Below, one piece after another: positions 19,439-31,217 of a stretch of DNA of 64,000 nucleotides. The stretch covers positions 372,001 to 436,000 of the forward strand of contig JADJLZ010000002.1 in the NCBI GenBank assembly GCA_016709875.1, read 5' to 3'. The stretch is from Planctomycetota bacterium. Its GTDB lineage: Bacteria > Planctomycetota > UBA1135 > GCA-002686595. The position numbers and the translations under genes are program-made. The notes beneath the pieces were generated by a model. The model had not been told where the DNA came from. It saw nothing but the letters and a program-made list of their open reading frames with translations, and ran no database searches. The number at the start of each line of letters is the position of its first letter. Position 1 is the stretch's first letter.

Positions 19439-19603
19439 CGTCTTGAGCAGGGCAAGCTCTGTTCCAGCGCGCGCACCGCGCAGGCTCGCTGCGCGCGCGG
19501 CACGCCTGCACGACGTGTGTGCGCTTTCGCTGAGCGCGCGCGCACAGCGCTGGCGACTTCTATCTTTTCCGTCACGCGAGCCTGGGCGATACTCTGCGCC
19601 CGC

Positions 19604-20653
19604 ATGAGCACCGACTTCGATCCCGACGCCGCCTCCCTCGAAGGCACCGGTGTCTTCGGACTGCCCGAGGACCGCGAGCACGCGCGCGTGCAGATCCTGC
19701 CCGTGCCCTTCGACGCCACCACCTCGTACAGGAAGGGCACGTCCGACGGCCCCGAAGCGATCCTCGCCGCGAGCCGCCAGGTCGAACTCTACGACCCGCG
19801 CTTCGGACGGCCCTGGAAGCACGGGCTTTTCTGGATCGAGGCCGATGCGCGCGTCCACACCTGGAACGACGACGCTGGCGGCGACGCAGACCCGATCATC
19901 GCCGCGGGCGGCGCGATCGCCGGCAACGCCAAGCTCGAGAAGAAGCTCGCACGCGTCAACGCCATCGGCGTGGAGCTCAACGCCTACGTCGAGGGCGAGG
20001 TCGCGCGCTTGCTCGACGCCGGCCGCTTCCCGGTGCTCGTCGGCGGCGACCACTCGGTGCCCTTCGGCGCGATCGCGGCTTGCGCGAGAAAACACGGCTC
20101 GATCGGCGTGCTGCACTTCGATGCGCACGCGGACCTGCGCGAGGCCTACGAGGGCTTCACCTGGTCGCACGCCTCGATCATGTTCAACGTGATCGAGCGC
20201 ATCAGGGGCGTCACGAAGCTCGTGCAGGTCGGCATCCGCGACTTCGGCGAGCGCGAGCAGCAGAAGATCCAGTCCTCGAAGGGCCGCATCCACACGCTCC
20301 TCGACGCCGACTGGCAGCGCGTGAAGCAGGAGGGCGGCAACCTGCGCGAGCTCGCGCGCAAGACGCTCGCCGAGCTGCCGCCCAAACTCTACGTCTCGTT
20401 CGACATCGACGGCCTCGACCCGGCGCTGTGCCCCAACACCGGCACGCCGGTCCCGGGCGGGTTGAGCTGGACCGAGGCGCTGCTCTGGCTCGAGGAGCTC
20501 AAGGCGAGCGGCAAGCAGGTCGTGGGCCTCGATCTCAACGAGGTCAACCCGGGCGAAATGGACTTCCGTGGCGGCGACGAGGACTCCTGGGACGCGATCG
20601 TCGGCGCGCGCTTGCTCTACCGCCTGATCGGTGCAGCGCTGCCCGCGATCTGA
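19604..20653 (+). CDS. arginase/agmatinase family ureohydrolase
   Basis: 349-aa cytosolic Mn-dependent ureohydrolase that would split a guanidino compound to urea plus an amine. Metal ligands are visible: GGDHS with H150, DAHAD with D173, H175 and D177, and SFDIDGLDP with D267 and D269. Agmatinase, arginase and formimidoglutamase cannot be separated by eye. The DLNEVNP segment is typical of the superfamily. The ATG at 19604 is the first start that gives a standard N-terminus. It opens a plus-strand run ending with carB; the shared theme is nitrogen, but cotranscription is not proven. Confidence 0.9.
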   Translation: MSTDFDPDAASLEGTGVFGLPEDREHARVQILPVPFDATTSYRKGTSDGPEAILAASRQVELYDPRFGRPWKHGLFWIEADARVHTWNDDAGGDADPIIAAGGAIAGNAKLEKKLARVNAIGVELNAYVEGEVARLLDAGRFPVLVGGDHSVPFGAIAACARKHGSIGVLHFDAHADLREAYEGFTWSHASIMFNVIERIRGVTKLVQVGIRDFGEREQQKIQSSKGRIHTLLDADWQRVKQEGGNLRELARKTLAELPPKLYVSFDIDGLDPALCPNTGTPVPGGLSWTEALLWLEELKASGKQVVGLDLNEVNPGEMDFRGGDEDSWDAIVGARLLYRLIGAALPAI

Positions 20654-20720
20654 TCGCACTTGCCTGGAAATCCCCCCGTGAAGGGGCCGTAAGCGCGGCC
20701 CGTTTGCCCGAGGAGCCTCC

Positions 20721-21371
20721 ATGCACGACGCCCCGCCGCCCGCCGAATCCCGCCCGCCCGAGCCCGCCGCCACGCCGATCGAGGTCGTGGCGGTGCCTTT
20801 CGAGCCCCCGCTGCTGATCCTCGGCTCGCTGCCGGACGCTCCCGAGCCCGCCGAGCCGCCCGCGATGCCCGATTCGCCGCCCGCGACGCCCCCTCCCGCG
20901 CCCGCGCCGCGCAGCTCGGCGGAGTTGCTCGGGCCGATCGTGGTCGCCAGCGCTCCCCCGTCGCCCCCGCCGCCCGCGGGAACGCCCCCGTTCGAGGCCG
21001 CCGCCGCGGGAGCACCCGCCGTCGCCGCCGCCCTGCCGCGCGCCGAGCCGGGCCGCTGGGGTGCTGTCGCCTCGCACCTGCTGCTCTTCGCCGCGATCCC
21101 GACCGTGTTCCTCGGCGGCGTGGTGACCTTCTTCGTGTGGCAACTGCTCGGCAAGGACGATTCCTTCCTGGAAGACCAGGCGCGCGAAGCACTCAACTTC
21201 CAGATCAACATCGCCGTGCTGAGCCTCGTCCTGGGCGCCTCGGTGATCGGACTGCCGCTCGTGATCGTCCTGTGGGTCGTCGCCTGCGTCCTGTGCGTGA
21301 TCGCAGCCGTGCACGCTTCGCGCGGCGAGCGCTATCGCTACCCCTTGATCGTGCGCGTCGTATCGCACTGA
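20721..21371 (+). CDS. DUF4870 membrane protein with proline-rich N-terminus
   Basis: 216-aa protein. The first 110 residues are almost entirely Pro, Ala, Glu and Ser (low complexity, probably disordered). The C-terminal about 100 residues match DUF4870: GAVASHLLLFAAIP, FLEDQAREALNFQINI, and two more hydrophobic helices, ending YRYPLIVRVV. The family is of unknown function and related to Tic20-like membrane proteins. The long proline-rich extension is unusual in length for the family. Confidence 0.85.
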   Translation: MHDAPPPAESRPPEPAATPIEVVAVPFEPPLLILGSLPDAPEPAEPPAMPDSPPATPPPAPAPRSSAELLGPIVVASAPPSPPPPAGTPPFEAAAAGAPAVAAALPRAEPGRWGAVASHLLLFAAIPTVFLGGVVTFFVWQLLGKDDSFLEDQAREALNFQINIAVLSLVLGASVIGLPLVIVLWVVACVLCVIAAVHASRGERYRYPLIVRVVSH

Positions 21372-21422
21372 GCCAGGGCGCTCCCTCACTCCGGCAGCCG
21401 CGCGATGACTACAATCGGCGCC

Positions 21423-22160
21423 ATGCTCGACCCCGACCGTCCGCGCATCGGCATCAACGGATCGCTCGAGAAGCAGAGCGAGGCGAAATTCTCGCTCGCC
21501 ACGCGCTACGCGGACGCGGTGCTGCGCGCCGGTGGCATCCCGCTCGCGCTCGTCCCGGTCGGCGGTCCGCGCGACATCGAGCGCATGCTCGAGAGCCTCG
21601 ACGGCGTGCTGCTCGCCGGCGGCGACGACTTCGACACCGCGCGCCTGGGTCTGGGGCCGATGCACAGCGCGGCCGTCCCCGTGCTCGCCGCCAAGCAGGA
21701 CTGGGACTTCACGCTCGTGCGGCGGGTCATCGAGCTTGGCCTGCCCGTGCTGGGGATCTGCTACGGCATGCAGCTGCTCGGCCTGGCCGAGGGCGGCCGG
21801 CTCCACCAGCACCTGCCCGAGGATCGGCCCGGCTGCCAGGAGCACCGCGGCAAGGTGCTGCACGAGGTCGAGCTCGTGCCCGGCTCGCGCCTCGCGAAGC
21901 TCGCCGGAGAGAGCGCGCTCGCGGCTGTGTCGAGCCACCATCAGGCGCTCGCTTCGGTCGGCCCGAGCTGGCGCATCAGTGCGCGCGACCGCGAGGGCCT
22001 GATCGAGGGCATCGAGCGCGAAGAACACCCCTTCGCGATCGGCGTGCAGTGGCACCCCGAGCTCTCACCCGAGGGCAGTCCGCACGACCGGCTCTTCCGC
22101 GGCCTCGTCAACGCGTCGGCGCTCGCGGGGCAGAAGCGCAGCTTCGGCGCGCACGCCTGA
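21423..22160 (+). CDS. class-I glutamine amidotransferase (peptidase C26, PuuD-like)
   Basis: 245-aa gamma-glutamyl hydrolase-type protein. The nucleophile C113 is in GICYGMQLLG, and H211 and E213 in QWHPE complete the triad. The GVLLAGGDDFDTAR segment is typical of PuuD-like gamma-glutamyl-GABA hydrolases. With an arginase/agmatinase homologue two genes upstream, a role in polyamine or guanidino-compound breakdown is plausible but inferred. Two ATGs (21405, 21423) are possible; neither has a clear ribosome site, and TACAAT at 21410-21415 between them could be a -10 element, favouring the second. Confidence 0.87.
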   Translation: MLDPDRPRIGINGSLEKQSEAKFSLATRYADAVLRAGGIPLALVPVGGPRDIERMLESLDGVLLAGGDDFDTARLGLGPMHSAAVPVLAAKQDWDFTLVRRVIELGLPVLGICYGMQLLGLAEGGRLHQHLPEDRPGCQEHRGKVLHEVELVPGSRLAKLAGESALAAVSSHHQALASVGPSWRISARDREGLIEGIEREEHPFAIGVQWHPELSPEGSPHDRLFRGLVNASALAGQKRSFGAHA

Positions 22161-22168
22161 GGCTCCGA

Positions 22169-23254
22169 GTGCCCACGATCTGCATCGCCGTCCCGCTGGA
22201 ACCGCGCTACGAGGTGCTCGTCGGCCGCGGGTTGCTCGCGGAGACGGCCTCGCGCAGCGCGCACTACTCCGCACGAGCGCTGCTCTCCGACACGCACGTC
22301 GCGCCGCTGTACGCAGGCGCGCTGGGACTGCCCGAGGCGACGCGCGCGCACCTGCTGACGCCCGGCGAGAGCTCGAAGAACCTCGACGAGCTCGAGCGCA
22401 CGCTCGAATTCATGGCGCGCACGGGTCTGGACCGCTCCGCGTGCCTGCTGCTGCTCGGCGGAGGCGTCGTGGGCGACCTCGGCGGCCTCGCGGCGGCGCT
22501 CTACATGCGCGGCATCGACTTCGTGCAGCTTCCGACCACGCTGCTCGCCCAGGTGGACTCCTCGGTGGGCGGCAAGACGGCGGTCAACCTCGCCGCGGGC
22601 AAGAACCTCGCGGGCGTCTTCCGCCAGCCCGCGCTGGTGCTCGCCGACACGGGCACGCTCGCCACGCTCGACGCGGAGGAGTACCGCTCGGGCCTGGGCG
22701 AGGTGCTGAAGACCGCGCTCGTCGCGGGCGAGGCGCTGCTCGCGCGGCTGGAGTCCGCACGCGCGGAACTCGCCGCGCGCGATCCGGACCTGCTCGCGGA
22801 GGTCGTCGCCGAGTGCGTGCGCACCAAGGCCGCGATCGTCGCGCGCGATCCGACCGAGAAGGGCGAGCGCGCGAAGCTCAACCTCGGCCACACCTTCGCG
22901 CACGCGATCGAACGCGTCGCAGGCTACGGCGCGATCCCCCACGGCGTCGCGGTCGGGACCGGACTCGCGCTCGCGCTGCGGCTCTCCGAGCGGCTCCAGA
23001 TCGTGCGCGAACCCGCGCTGCGCGCGCGCGTCGAGGCGCTCCTCGCGGCCTTCGGCATCCCCACGACGCTCGCGGCGCTGCGCACGCGCTACCACGCGCA
23101 GCTCGAGCCTTCCGAACTCGTGCGCTCGATGCGCCTGGACAAGAAGAGCGTCGCGGGCCGGCCGCGCTTCGTGCTCCCGCGGGCGGTCGGCGAGCTCGCG
23201 CTCGGCATCGAGCTCGAGGATTCGGCGCTCGAAACAGTCCTCGAGGCGGCCTGA
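22169..23254 (+). CDS. aroB: 3-dehydroquinate synthase
   Basis: Converts DAHP to 3-dehydroquinate in the shikimate pathway with NAD and a divalent metal. The 361-aa length is standard. Clear motifs are PGE-x2-K at 65-70, LLGGGVVGDLGG at 96-106, LPTTLLAQVDSSVGGKTAVN, and the zinc-binding LNLGHTFAHAIE with a later H in PHGVAVG. The GTG at 22169 comes 8 bp after the amidotransferase stop. No other aro genes are nearby. Confidence 0.95.
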   Translation: MPTICIAVPLEPRYEVLVGRGLLAETASRSAHYSARALLSDTHVAPLYAGALGLPEATRAHLLTPGESSKNLDELERTLEFMARTGLDRSACLLLLGGGVVGDLGGLAAALYMRGIDFVQLPTTLLAQVDSSVGGKTAVNLAAGKNLAGVFRQPALVLADTGTLATLDAEEYRSGLGEVLKTALVAGEALLARLESARAELAARDPDLLAEVVAECVRTKAAIVARDPTEKGERAKLNLGHTFAHAIERVAGYGAIPHGVAVGTGLALALRLSERLQIVREPALRARVEALLAAFGIPTTLAALRTRYHAQLEPSELVRSMRLDKKSVAGRPRFVLPRAVGELALGIELEDSALETVLEAA

Positions 23255-23257
23255 ACG

Positions 23258-24436
23258 GTGGCGCACGACCACGGCGAGGCCTTCCCGCGCGCGGAGACGA
23301 ACGAGCTCGTCGGCGAGGCGCTGCGCACGGAACACCGCCGCGGGTGGATCCAGGACTTGCTGGTCGCGCTGGCGCTGGCGCTGCTCGCGCTCGGCCTGCC
23401 GCTCGAGCGGCTGCTCGGACAGCCGGTGCGCGCGGACGAGAGGGTGCATTTCCTCGCCTCCGCGGTGTGCTTCGCGCTGGGCTGGCTGGTGCTGGCGCGC
23501 GCCGCGCGGCGCAGCGCCTGGGACAGCGCTCCAGCGCTGCGCGCGAGCCTGGTCGCGGCGAGCGCTCCGGTCGTACTCTTCGCGGCGACGACGCCCGGAC
23601 CCGCGGCGGCGGGCTGGCTCGGGGCCTGCCTCGTGCTCGTCGTTCTCGTGCGCGAGGAGACGCCGCCGCTCGTGCGCGGGGCCGCGTGGCTCGCGGCCGC
23701 AGCCCTGCACCCGTGGAACATCTGGGTTTGGCCGGCCTGGCTCCTGCGCGAGCGACGCGGCCGGGCCGTGCCCATCGCCTGCGGCGTGCTGGTGGGCGCG
23801 AGCCTCGCGCTGCGCTTCCCGCACCACCCCAGCGAACTCTTCGCCGGTCTCGACGGCGGTCCGGGCCCATGCGTCGCCTGGTGGACGCTGTGGATCGCCG
23901 GTCTGGGCGGCGCCGCGGCTGGCCTGGTCGCGCTCGCGCGCGGGGCGCCGGCCTGGATCCTCGCCTTCGCGCTCGTTCCGCTCGCGCCGCTCTCTCTGGG
24001 CGGCACGATCGGATACGACCTGCCCTGGATCTGGCTCGCGCCGCTCGGCTGGCTGGGCGTGCTCGAGCTCGAGAAGCGCGGCCGGCGTACGGGGCTCCTG
24101 CTCGCGACCTCGCTCGCCTGCGGCGCGGCCGCGCTCGTCTGGGTGCGCGCAACCGACCCCGAGCGCGCCTGGCGCGAGGCCGCACAGGAGCGCCTCGAGC
24201 CCTCGGACCTCGTCCTGACACGCTCGGCCGCGCACCGCTACCTGCTCGCCACGCGCCATGGCCTCGAGGTGCGCATGCTGCCCGCGGAGGCCGACGAGGC
24301 ACTGCGGCAGGCGATCGATGCGGCCCGCGCTGCACACCGGCGCGTGGTGTTGGACGCGGCCTCGCTGGCCGGCCTCGACGAGTCGAGCGTCCGCTGGGCG
24401 CGCGCGCTCGCCGACCTGTCCCTCGGCGCGCGCTGA
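23258..24436 (+). CDS. polytopic membrane protein, unknown
   Basis: 392-aa protein starting at a GTG 3 bp after aroB. About eight to nine hydrophobic segments lie between residues 30 and 290, and the last 90 residues are soluble and contain RSAAHRYLLATRHGL. The overall plan resembles polyprenol-phosphate-sugar-dependent glycosyltransferases of the PMT type, but I do not see the expected acidic loop near the N-terminus. I therefore leave it unnamed. Spacing implies cotranscription with aroB. Confidence 0.7.
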   Translation: MAHDHGEAFPRAETNELVGEALRTEHRRGWIQDLLVALALALLALGLPLERLLGQPVRADERVHFLASAVCFALGWLVLARAARRSAWDSAPALRASLVAASAPVVLFAATTPGPAAAGWLGACLVLVVLVREETPPLVRGAAWLAAAALHPWNIWVWPAWLLRERRGRAVPIACGVLVGASLALRFPHHPSELFAGLDGGPGPCVAWWTLWIAGLGGAAAGLVALARGAPAWILAFALVPLAPLSLGGTIGYDLPWIWLAPLGWLGVLELEKRGRRTGLLLATSLACGAAALVWVRATDPERAWREAAQERLEPSDLVLTRSAAHRYLLATRHGLEVRMLPAEADEALRQAIDAARAAHRRVVLDAASLAGLDESSVRWARALADLSLGAR

Positions 24437-24500
24437 GGCATCGACAAACGGCGCGTTTTTTGCTTCAATTCGGCAGTTTATCCGCCGCCCTCGCGCGCCC

Positions 24501-24515
24501 CGGGAGAGGCTCCCG
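24501..24515. promoter_or_regulatory. small hairpin in the carB leader
   Basis: CGGGAG-AGG-CTCCCG forms a 6-bp stem 37 bp before the carB ATG. The 116-bp leader also holds an AT-rich patch (24455-24482) that stands out in this GC-rich DNA and may be the promoter. No pyrimidine-type attenuator can be demonstrated. Confidence 0.3.
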
Positions 24516-24552
24516 CCGCGCACCTCCCTCAGCCAACGGACATCGCCGCCAG

Positions 24553-27806
<3,254 letters not shown>

Positions 27807-27819
<13 letters not shown>

Positions 27820-27902
27820 GCGCGCGCCGCAACAGGCACCGAAGGCGCGCGTCCAAGCGCGCGCCGCAAGCAGTGCACCAGGCGCGCGTTTACCCGCGCG
27901 CC
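27807..27902. repeat. three tandem hairpins with 37-bp period at the carB 3' end
   Basis: Perfect 8-bp stems GGCGCGCG/CGCGCGCC with 6-base loops begin at 27807, 27844 and 27881, exactly 37 bp apart. The loops are TCTAAG, TCCAAG and TTTACC. The first loop contains the carB TAA. The array ends 11 bp before the convergent PilO-like gene stop. It probably arose by tandem duplication of the gene end and may protect or terminate both transcripts. Confidence 0.9.
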
Positions 27903-27912
27903 GTTGTGCCGC

Positions 27913-28512
27913 CTACTTCCCCTCGTCGCGCTGGCGCGAGGTGATCTCCACCGAGTAGGTCCAGTTGTTCTCCTCGGGGATCTCGTGGTCGCGCACACGG
28001 TTCTTGCCGCCGAGCTCGATCGTGAAGTCCGTCACGCGGATGCGCCGACTGTCGGCCTCGAGCTTGTAGAGGAAGTTCGCGATCTTCGAGCGCTGGAAGA
28101 CCTTGTCGCGCGCGGTGGGCTTGATCAGCACCTTCTTGTCGACGATGCCCTTGGTCACGCTGACCGTGTTGGGGCTCGTGTCGTGCTCGCCGAGCTCGAC
28201 GCCGTCGGCCGTGATCGCGCGCTCGATGTAGCTGCCCAGGCCCTCCGTCTCGGTGAAACCCTCCGCGGTTTTCACCTTGGTGAGCTGCGAGTGCTTGCGA
28301 CCGAGCGTCTCGATCTCGCGCACGAGCTTGGCGACGTCGCTGTCGTCGTAGCTGCCGTTCGCGCCCTTGTGCGCGCCGCTCGTCTCGAGGTCGGCCTGCA
28401 GCTTGCTCAGCCTGTCGTACTGCAGGTAGCCGAGCACGCCGAGGGCGATCGAGCCCACGACCGAGAAGAGGATGATCCCGCGCGCGAGGTTCATGTTCTT
28501 GAAGAAGCTCAT
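27913..28512 (-). CDS. PilO/GspM-like pilus or secretion assembly protein
   Basis: 199-aa bitopic protein with a short cytoplasmic N-terminus, a membrane helix at about residues 11-29 (GIILFSVVGSIALGVLGYL), then a coiled-coil and an alpha/beta domain outside. This plan and its place directly after a PilM/GspL-like gene suggest a PilO- or GspM-like inner-membrane assembly protein of a type IV pilus or type II secretion machine. Sequence similarity alone is too weak to be sure. The start sits in a 14-bp tandem duplication that also creates a second upstream ATG in another frame. Confidence 0.65.
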   Translation of the reverse strand: MSFFKNMNLARGIILFSVVGSIALGVLGYLQYDRLSKLQADLETSGAHKGANGSYDDSDVAKLVREIETLGRKHSQLTKVKTAEGFTETEGLGSYIERAITADGVELGEHDTSPNTVSVTKGIVDKKVLIKPTARDKVFQRSKIANFLYKLEADSRRIRVTDFTIELGGKNRVRDHEIPEENNWTYSVEITSRQRDEGK

Positions 28513-28530
28513 GGGTAGAAGCTCATGGGT
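28503..28530 (-). promoter_or_regulatory. 14-bp tandem duplication duplicating a start codon
   Basis: AGAAGCTCATGGGT occurs twice back to back (28503-28516 and 28517-28530). Read on the minus strand it gives two ATG-AGC-TTC starts. The upstream one encodes only MSFYP before a TGA that overlaps the real ATG, forming a mini-ORF coupled to the PilO-like gene. Confidence 0.7.
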
Positions 28531-28539
28531 TCGTGCGCC

Positions 28540-30279
28540 TCACTTCGCGGGCGTCGCCGCGGCGAGCTGGGTGATCTGGGCCTTCGAGACATCCACCTGC
28601 ACGGTCAGCGAGGCGACCGCGATGCCCTTGCCGTTCTCGAGCGCCTTCGTGGGACGGTCCTCGACCTCGATGCACCAGGGGTTCTGCTTCAAGGCGCTGC
28701 GGAAGGCCTCGTAGTTGCCGGTCGCATCGGCCTGGTTCTCGGCGAAGAAAGAGACGTCCATGCTCACATCCACCGAGTCCGGCCGCCCGCCAACCTTGCC
28801 GGAGCGGTACGTGGAGCGCAGCATGCGCAGCGAGGGACGGCCCATCGCCTCGCCGCCCTTCTCGAGCACATCGAGCACGAGCGTCGCGGCCGTGAGCGAG
28901 GATTGCGGGTAGCTGATCTCCGCGTCCTGGCCGAGCTCCTTCTCGAGCCCCTTGATCTCGGAGAGGAGCATGCCGCGCACGACCGTGAGTTGCTCGAAGC
29001 GGTCGCGGTCGGTGTCCTGGTCCATGTCCTTGACGTACTTGACGACCTTCTCGGAGGGGTACTCGAGGTAGCCCTTCTGCCCCTTCTTGAGGTCGCCGAC
29101 GAGCCAGTTCATCGCGCTCTCGCGCCAGAAGCGCAGCGACTCGTCCGCGACCTGGTGGTCCTTGTAGAGGAAGATGTTCCACACGCCGAGCAGCGTCACG
29201 AGCAGCAGGAACACGACGGCGATCGGCAATTCGATGCGCTCGAAGGCGCCGCTGTAGCGCAGTTCTTCGCGGCGCAGCGAGGGATGCAGCACGCCGCCGC
29301 CCATCTGGCGCAGCGCGGCGCCGTAGGCCGCGACGAGCTGGCCGCGACCCTGTGCCGGCGCGCCGCTCTCGCTGTCGAAGCATTCGAGTTCGCGCACGGG
29401 CACGTCGAGGATGCTCGTTCCGATGAGGTCAGGCAGCTCCCAGCCGCAGACGTAGATCGACTGCAACGGGTGCGCCACGCGCGCGGCGGAGACGGTGCGG
29501 CCGAGCTCGCGGCGGATGCGCTTCAGCGCCTGGTCGATGCGCCGCTGGCGCTCGGCGGGATCGGCGGGCGTCTCGACCACGGGCACGCTGACGGGCTTTT
29601 CGCCCTCGGCGGTCTCCTCCTCGACGGTCAGCGGCGTCGCGAGTTCCCAGGTCAGTGCGCCGATGTGGATCGCGCGCATCTCGCGCACTTTGCCGCCGTC
29701 GACGACGACCACCGAGGTGCTGTACTCGCCGACGTGCACGAGGATCTGCGCGGCGTCGATCGGGCACAGGCCGCCCTGCATCGCGGCGTTGACCATCGCG
29801 GTCGTCTCGAGCTCCATTTCGAAGGGCTCGACACCAGCCTTTTCGCACACCGCGAGCGGCCGGCGCACGTCGCGCTTCTGCACCGCAGTGATCAGGAGCT
29901 CGCTGGACTCGCTGGCCTCCTCGACCACCAGGAAGTCGACGACCACGTCGTCGATCGACCAGTGCGGGAGCAGGTTCTCGACCTCGAACTTCAGCACCTC
30001 CTCGATCTTCGCCTTGTCGGCGAAGGGCAGGTGCAGCGTGCGGAAGGCGCCCATGCCCGCGTCGATCGCCGCGCCGACGCTGTCGGTCGGCACGTTGGCT
30101 TCCTTGGCGGCCGCGCGCAGGGCCGCGGCGGCTTCGTTCAGGTCCGCGACCTCGTCACCGGTCGCGCGCGGCAGTTCGCCGAGCACATAGGAGACGATCT
30201 TGTGGCGCTTGGGGCTGCCGTCGAGGACGACCAGCTCGAAGCGCCGGGGGCCGATTCGTATGCCGCAGGATCGGGCCAT
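28540..30279 (-). CDS. PilM/GspL-like actin-fold protein with PilN-like C-terminus
   Basis: 579-aa protein. The N-terminal about 330 residues look like the actin-like cytoplasmic domain of PilM/GspL: CGIRIGPRRFELVVLDG at the start, then FEVENLLPHW, ILVHVGEYSTSVVVVDGG and RAIHIGALTWEL. A single membrane helix lies near residues 348-370 (the segment with VVFLLLVTLLGVW). A periplasmic part of about 200 residues resembles PilN or GspL-C. It would link a cytoplasmic assembly ATPase to the envelope complex. No ATPase, pilin, secretin or prepilin peptidase gene is next to it, so this is a partial system or a dedicated branch. It is preceded by an ECF sigma module. Confidence 0.75.
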   Translation of the reverse strand: MARSCGIRIGPRRFELVVLDGSPKRHKIVSYVLGELPRATGDEVADLNEAAAALRAAAKEANVPTDSVGAAIDAGMGAFRTLHLPFADKAKIEEVLKFEVENLLPHWSIDDVVVDFLVVEEASESSELLITAVQKRDVRRPLAVCEKAGVEPFEMELETTAMVNAAMQGGLCPIDAAQILVHVGEYSTSVVVVDGGKVREMRAIHIGALTWELATPLTVEEETAEGEKPVSVPVVETPADPAERQRRIDQALKRIRRELGRTVSAARVAHPLQSIYVCGWELPDLIGTSILDVPVRELECFDSESGAPAQGRGQLVAAYGAALRQMGGGVLHPSLRREELRYSGAFERIELPIAVVFLLLVTLLGVWNIFLYKDHQVADESLRFWRESAMNWLVGDLKKGQKGYLEYPSEKVVKYVKDMDQDTDRDRFEQLTVVRGMLLSEIKGLEKELGQDAEISYPQSSLTAATLVLDVLEKGGEAMGRPSLRMLRSTYRSGKVGGRPDSVDVSMDVSFFAENQADATGNYEAFRSALKQNPWCIEVEDRPTKALENGKGIAVASLTVQVDVSKAQITQLAAATPAK

Positions 30280-30285
30280 GTGGAT

Positions 30286-30669
30286 TCAGTGGGTGTTCGT
30301 GGGCAGGCCCTGAGCCAGCTCTTCGAAGCGTTGGCGCTGGTTCTCGGGCAGGACGTGGTCCTGGATCAGGCTGCGATAGTACTGGCCCCGCTCTTCGAGT
30401 TCCGAGGCATAGAGGTTCATCGTATCCGCCATGCGTCTGGATTGGATGTCCTCGAGGTCGTGGGCGTAGGCGGCGAGCACCGTTTCGAGGTGCTGCGTGC
30501 GCTCCGGCGAGAGCGAGAAGGTCGCGAGCAGCATGCGGCGGTAGTCCTCGAAGGGACCGACCTTGGGCTCGGGGCGCAGCCGCGAAGCGGTGGCCCAGAC
30601 CCCGGCCGCGGTGCCCGCGCCGAAGCTCACCAGGGCCAAGAGAACGACCCAGACGCGCAGGTTGTTCAC
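30286..30669 (-). CDS. small membrane-anchored helical protein
   Basis: 127-aa protein with an N-terminal membrane segment (about residues 6-28) and a helical exterior containing LLATFSLSPERTQHLETVLA, reminiscent of Spy/CnrX-like periplasmic helical proteins, though I do not claim membership. The GTG start overlaps the anti-sigma stop by 4 bp (GTGA). It sits between the anti-sigma gene and the PilM/GspL-like gene, 6 bp from the latter. A sensor or chaperone part of the same stress module is a reasonable guess. Confidence 0.65.
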   Translation of the reverse strand: MNNLRVWVVLLALVSFGAGTAAGVWATASRLRPEPKVGPFEDYRRMLLATFSLSPERTQHLETVLAAYAHDLEDIQSRRMADTMNLYASELEERGQYYRSLIQDHVLPENQRQRFEELAQGLPTNTH

Positions 30670-31202
30670 GGCTTCTTCCCGGACTCCAGCGGCGCGTCCG
30701 GACCGGCCTTCGGCTTGGTCTTCACCGCGTCCAGCTCGGCACGCTTCTGCTTGCGCTCGGCTGCGTTCAGACGGTCGAGCTCCTGGATCGCGCGGCTGAG
30801 CTGCGGCGAGCTGTCGGCGAGCATGCGGTCGGAGTGCGGCAGGGCGAGCTGGCGCATGCCGAGCGAGAGCACGAACAGCAGCGCCGCGGCGGCGGCGGTA
30901 CAGGTGAGCACGAAGCGCAGCATCCGGCCGCGCTCCTCCTCGGCGCGCGGGGCGGCGAGGCTGGGCGGGAACTCGCCCGTGTCGCCTTGCAGCGCGCGGC
31001 GCGCGACGCGCGCGGCGAAACCCGCGGGCACGGCGACCGGCTCGCTGGCGGCGAACCAGCGCTTCAGGTTCTTGCCGTCCTGCGCGGAACCGCGGCAGGG
31101 CTGGCAGTCGAGCAGGTGCTGGCGCAGCGGGCCGGCCTGCGCCTGCGTGAGCTCGCCGTCGAGGTAGCTCGGGATCAGGGATCGTGCGTTCTGGCATTCC
31201 AT
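30666..31202 (-). CDS. zinc-finger anti-sigma factor
   Basis: 178-aa membrane-bound anti-sigma factor. The N-terminal zinc domain shows Cys3, His29 and a C-x2-C pair in HLLDCQPC, in the usual H-x3-C-x2-C arrangement. A membrane helix follows (FVLTCTAAAAALLFVLSLG, around residues 98-116), then an outer helical tail rich in charged residues. It should hold the sigma factor encoded 15 bp upstream. Downstream genes are coupled by overlaps, so the whole module is one operon. Confidence 0.88.
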   Translation of the reverse strand: MECQNARSLIPSYLDGELTQAQAGPLRQHLLDCQPCRGSAQDGKNLKRWFAASEPVAVPAGFAARVARRALQGDTGEFPPSLAAPRAEEERGRMLRFVLTCTAAAAALLFVLSLGMRQLALPHSDRMLADSSPQLSRAIQELDRLNAAERKQKRAELDAVKTKPKAGPDAPLESGKKP

Positions 31203-31217
31203 GTGGTTGCCCTCCAG

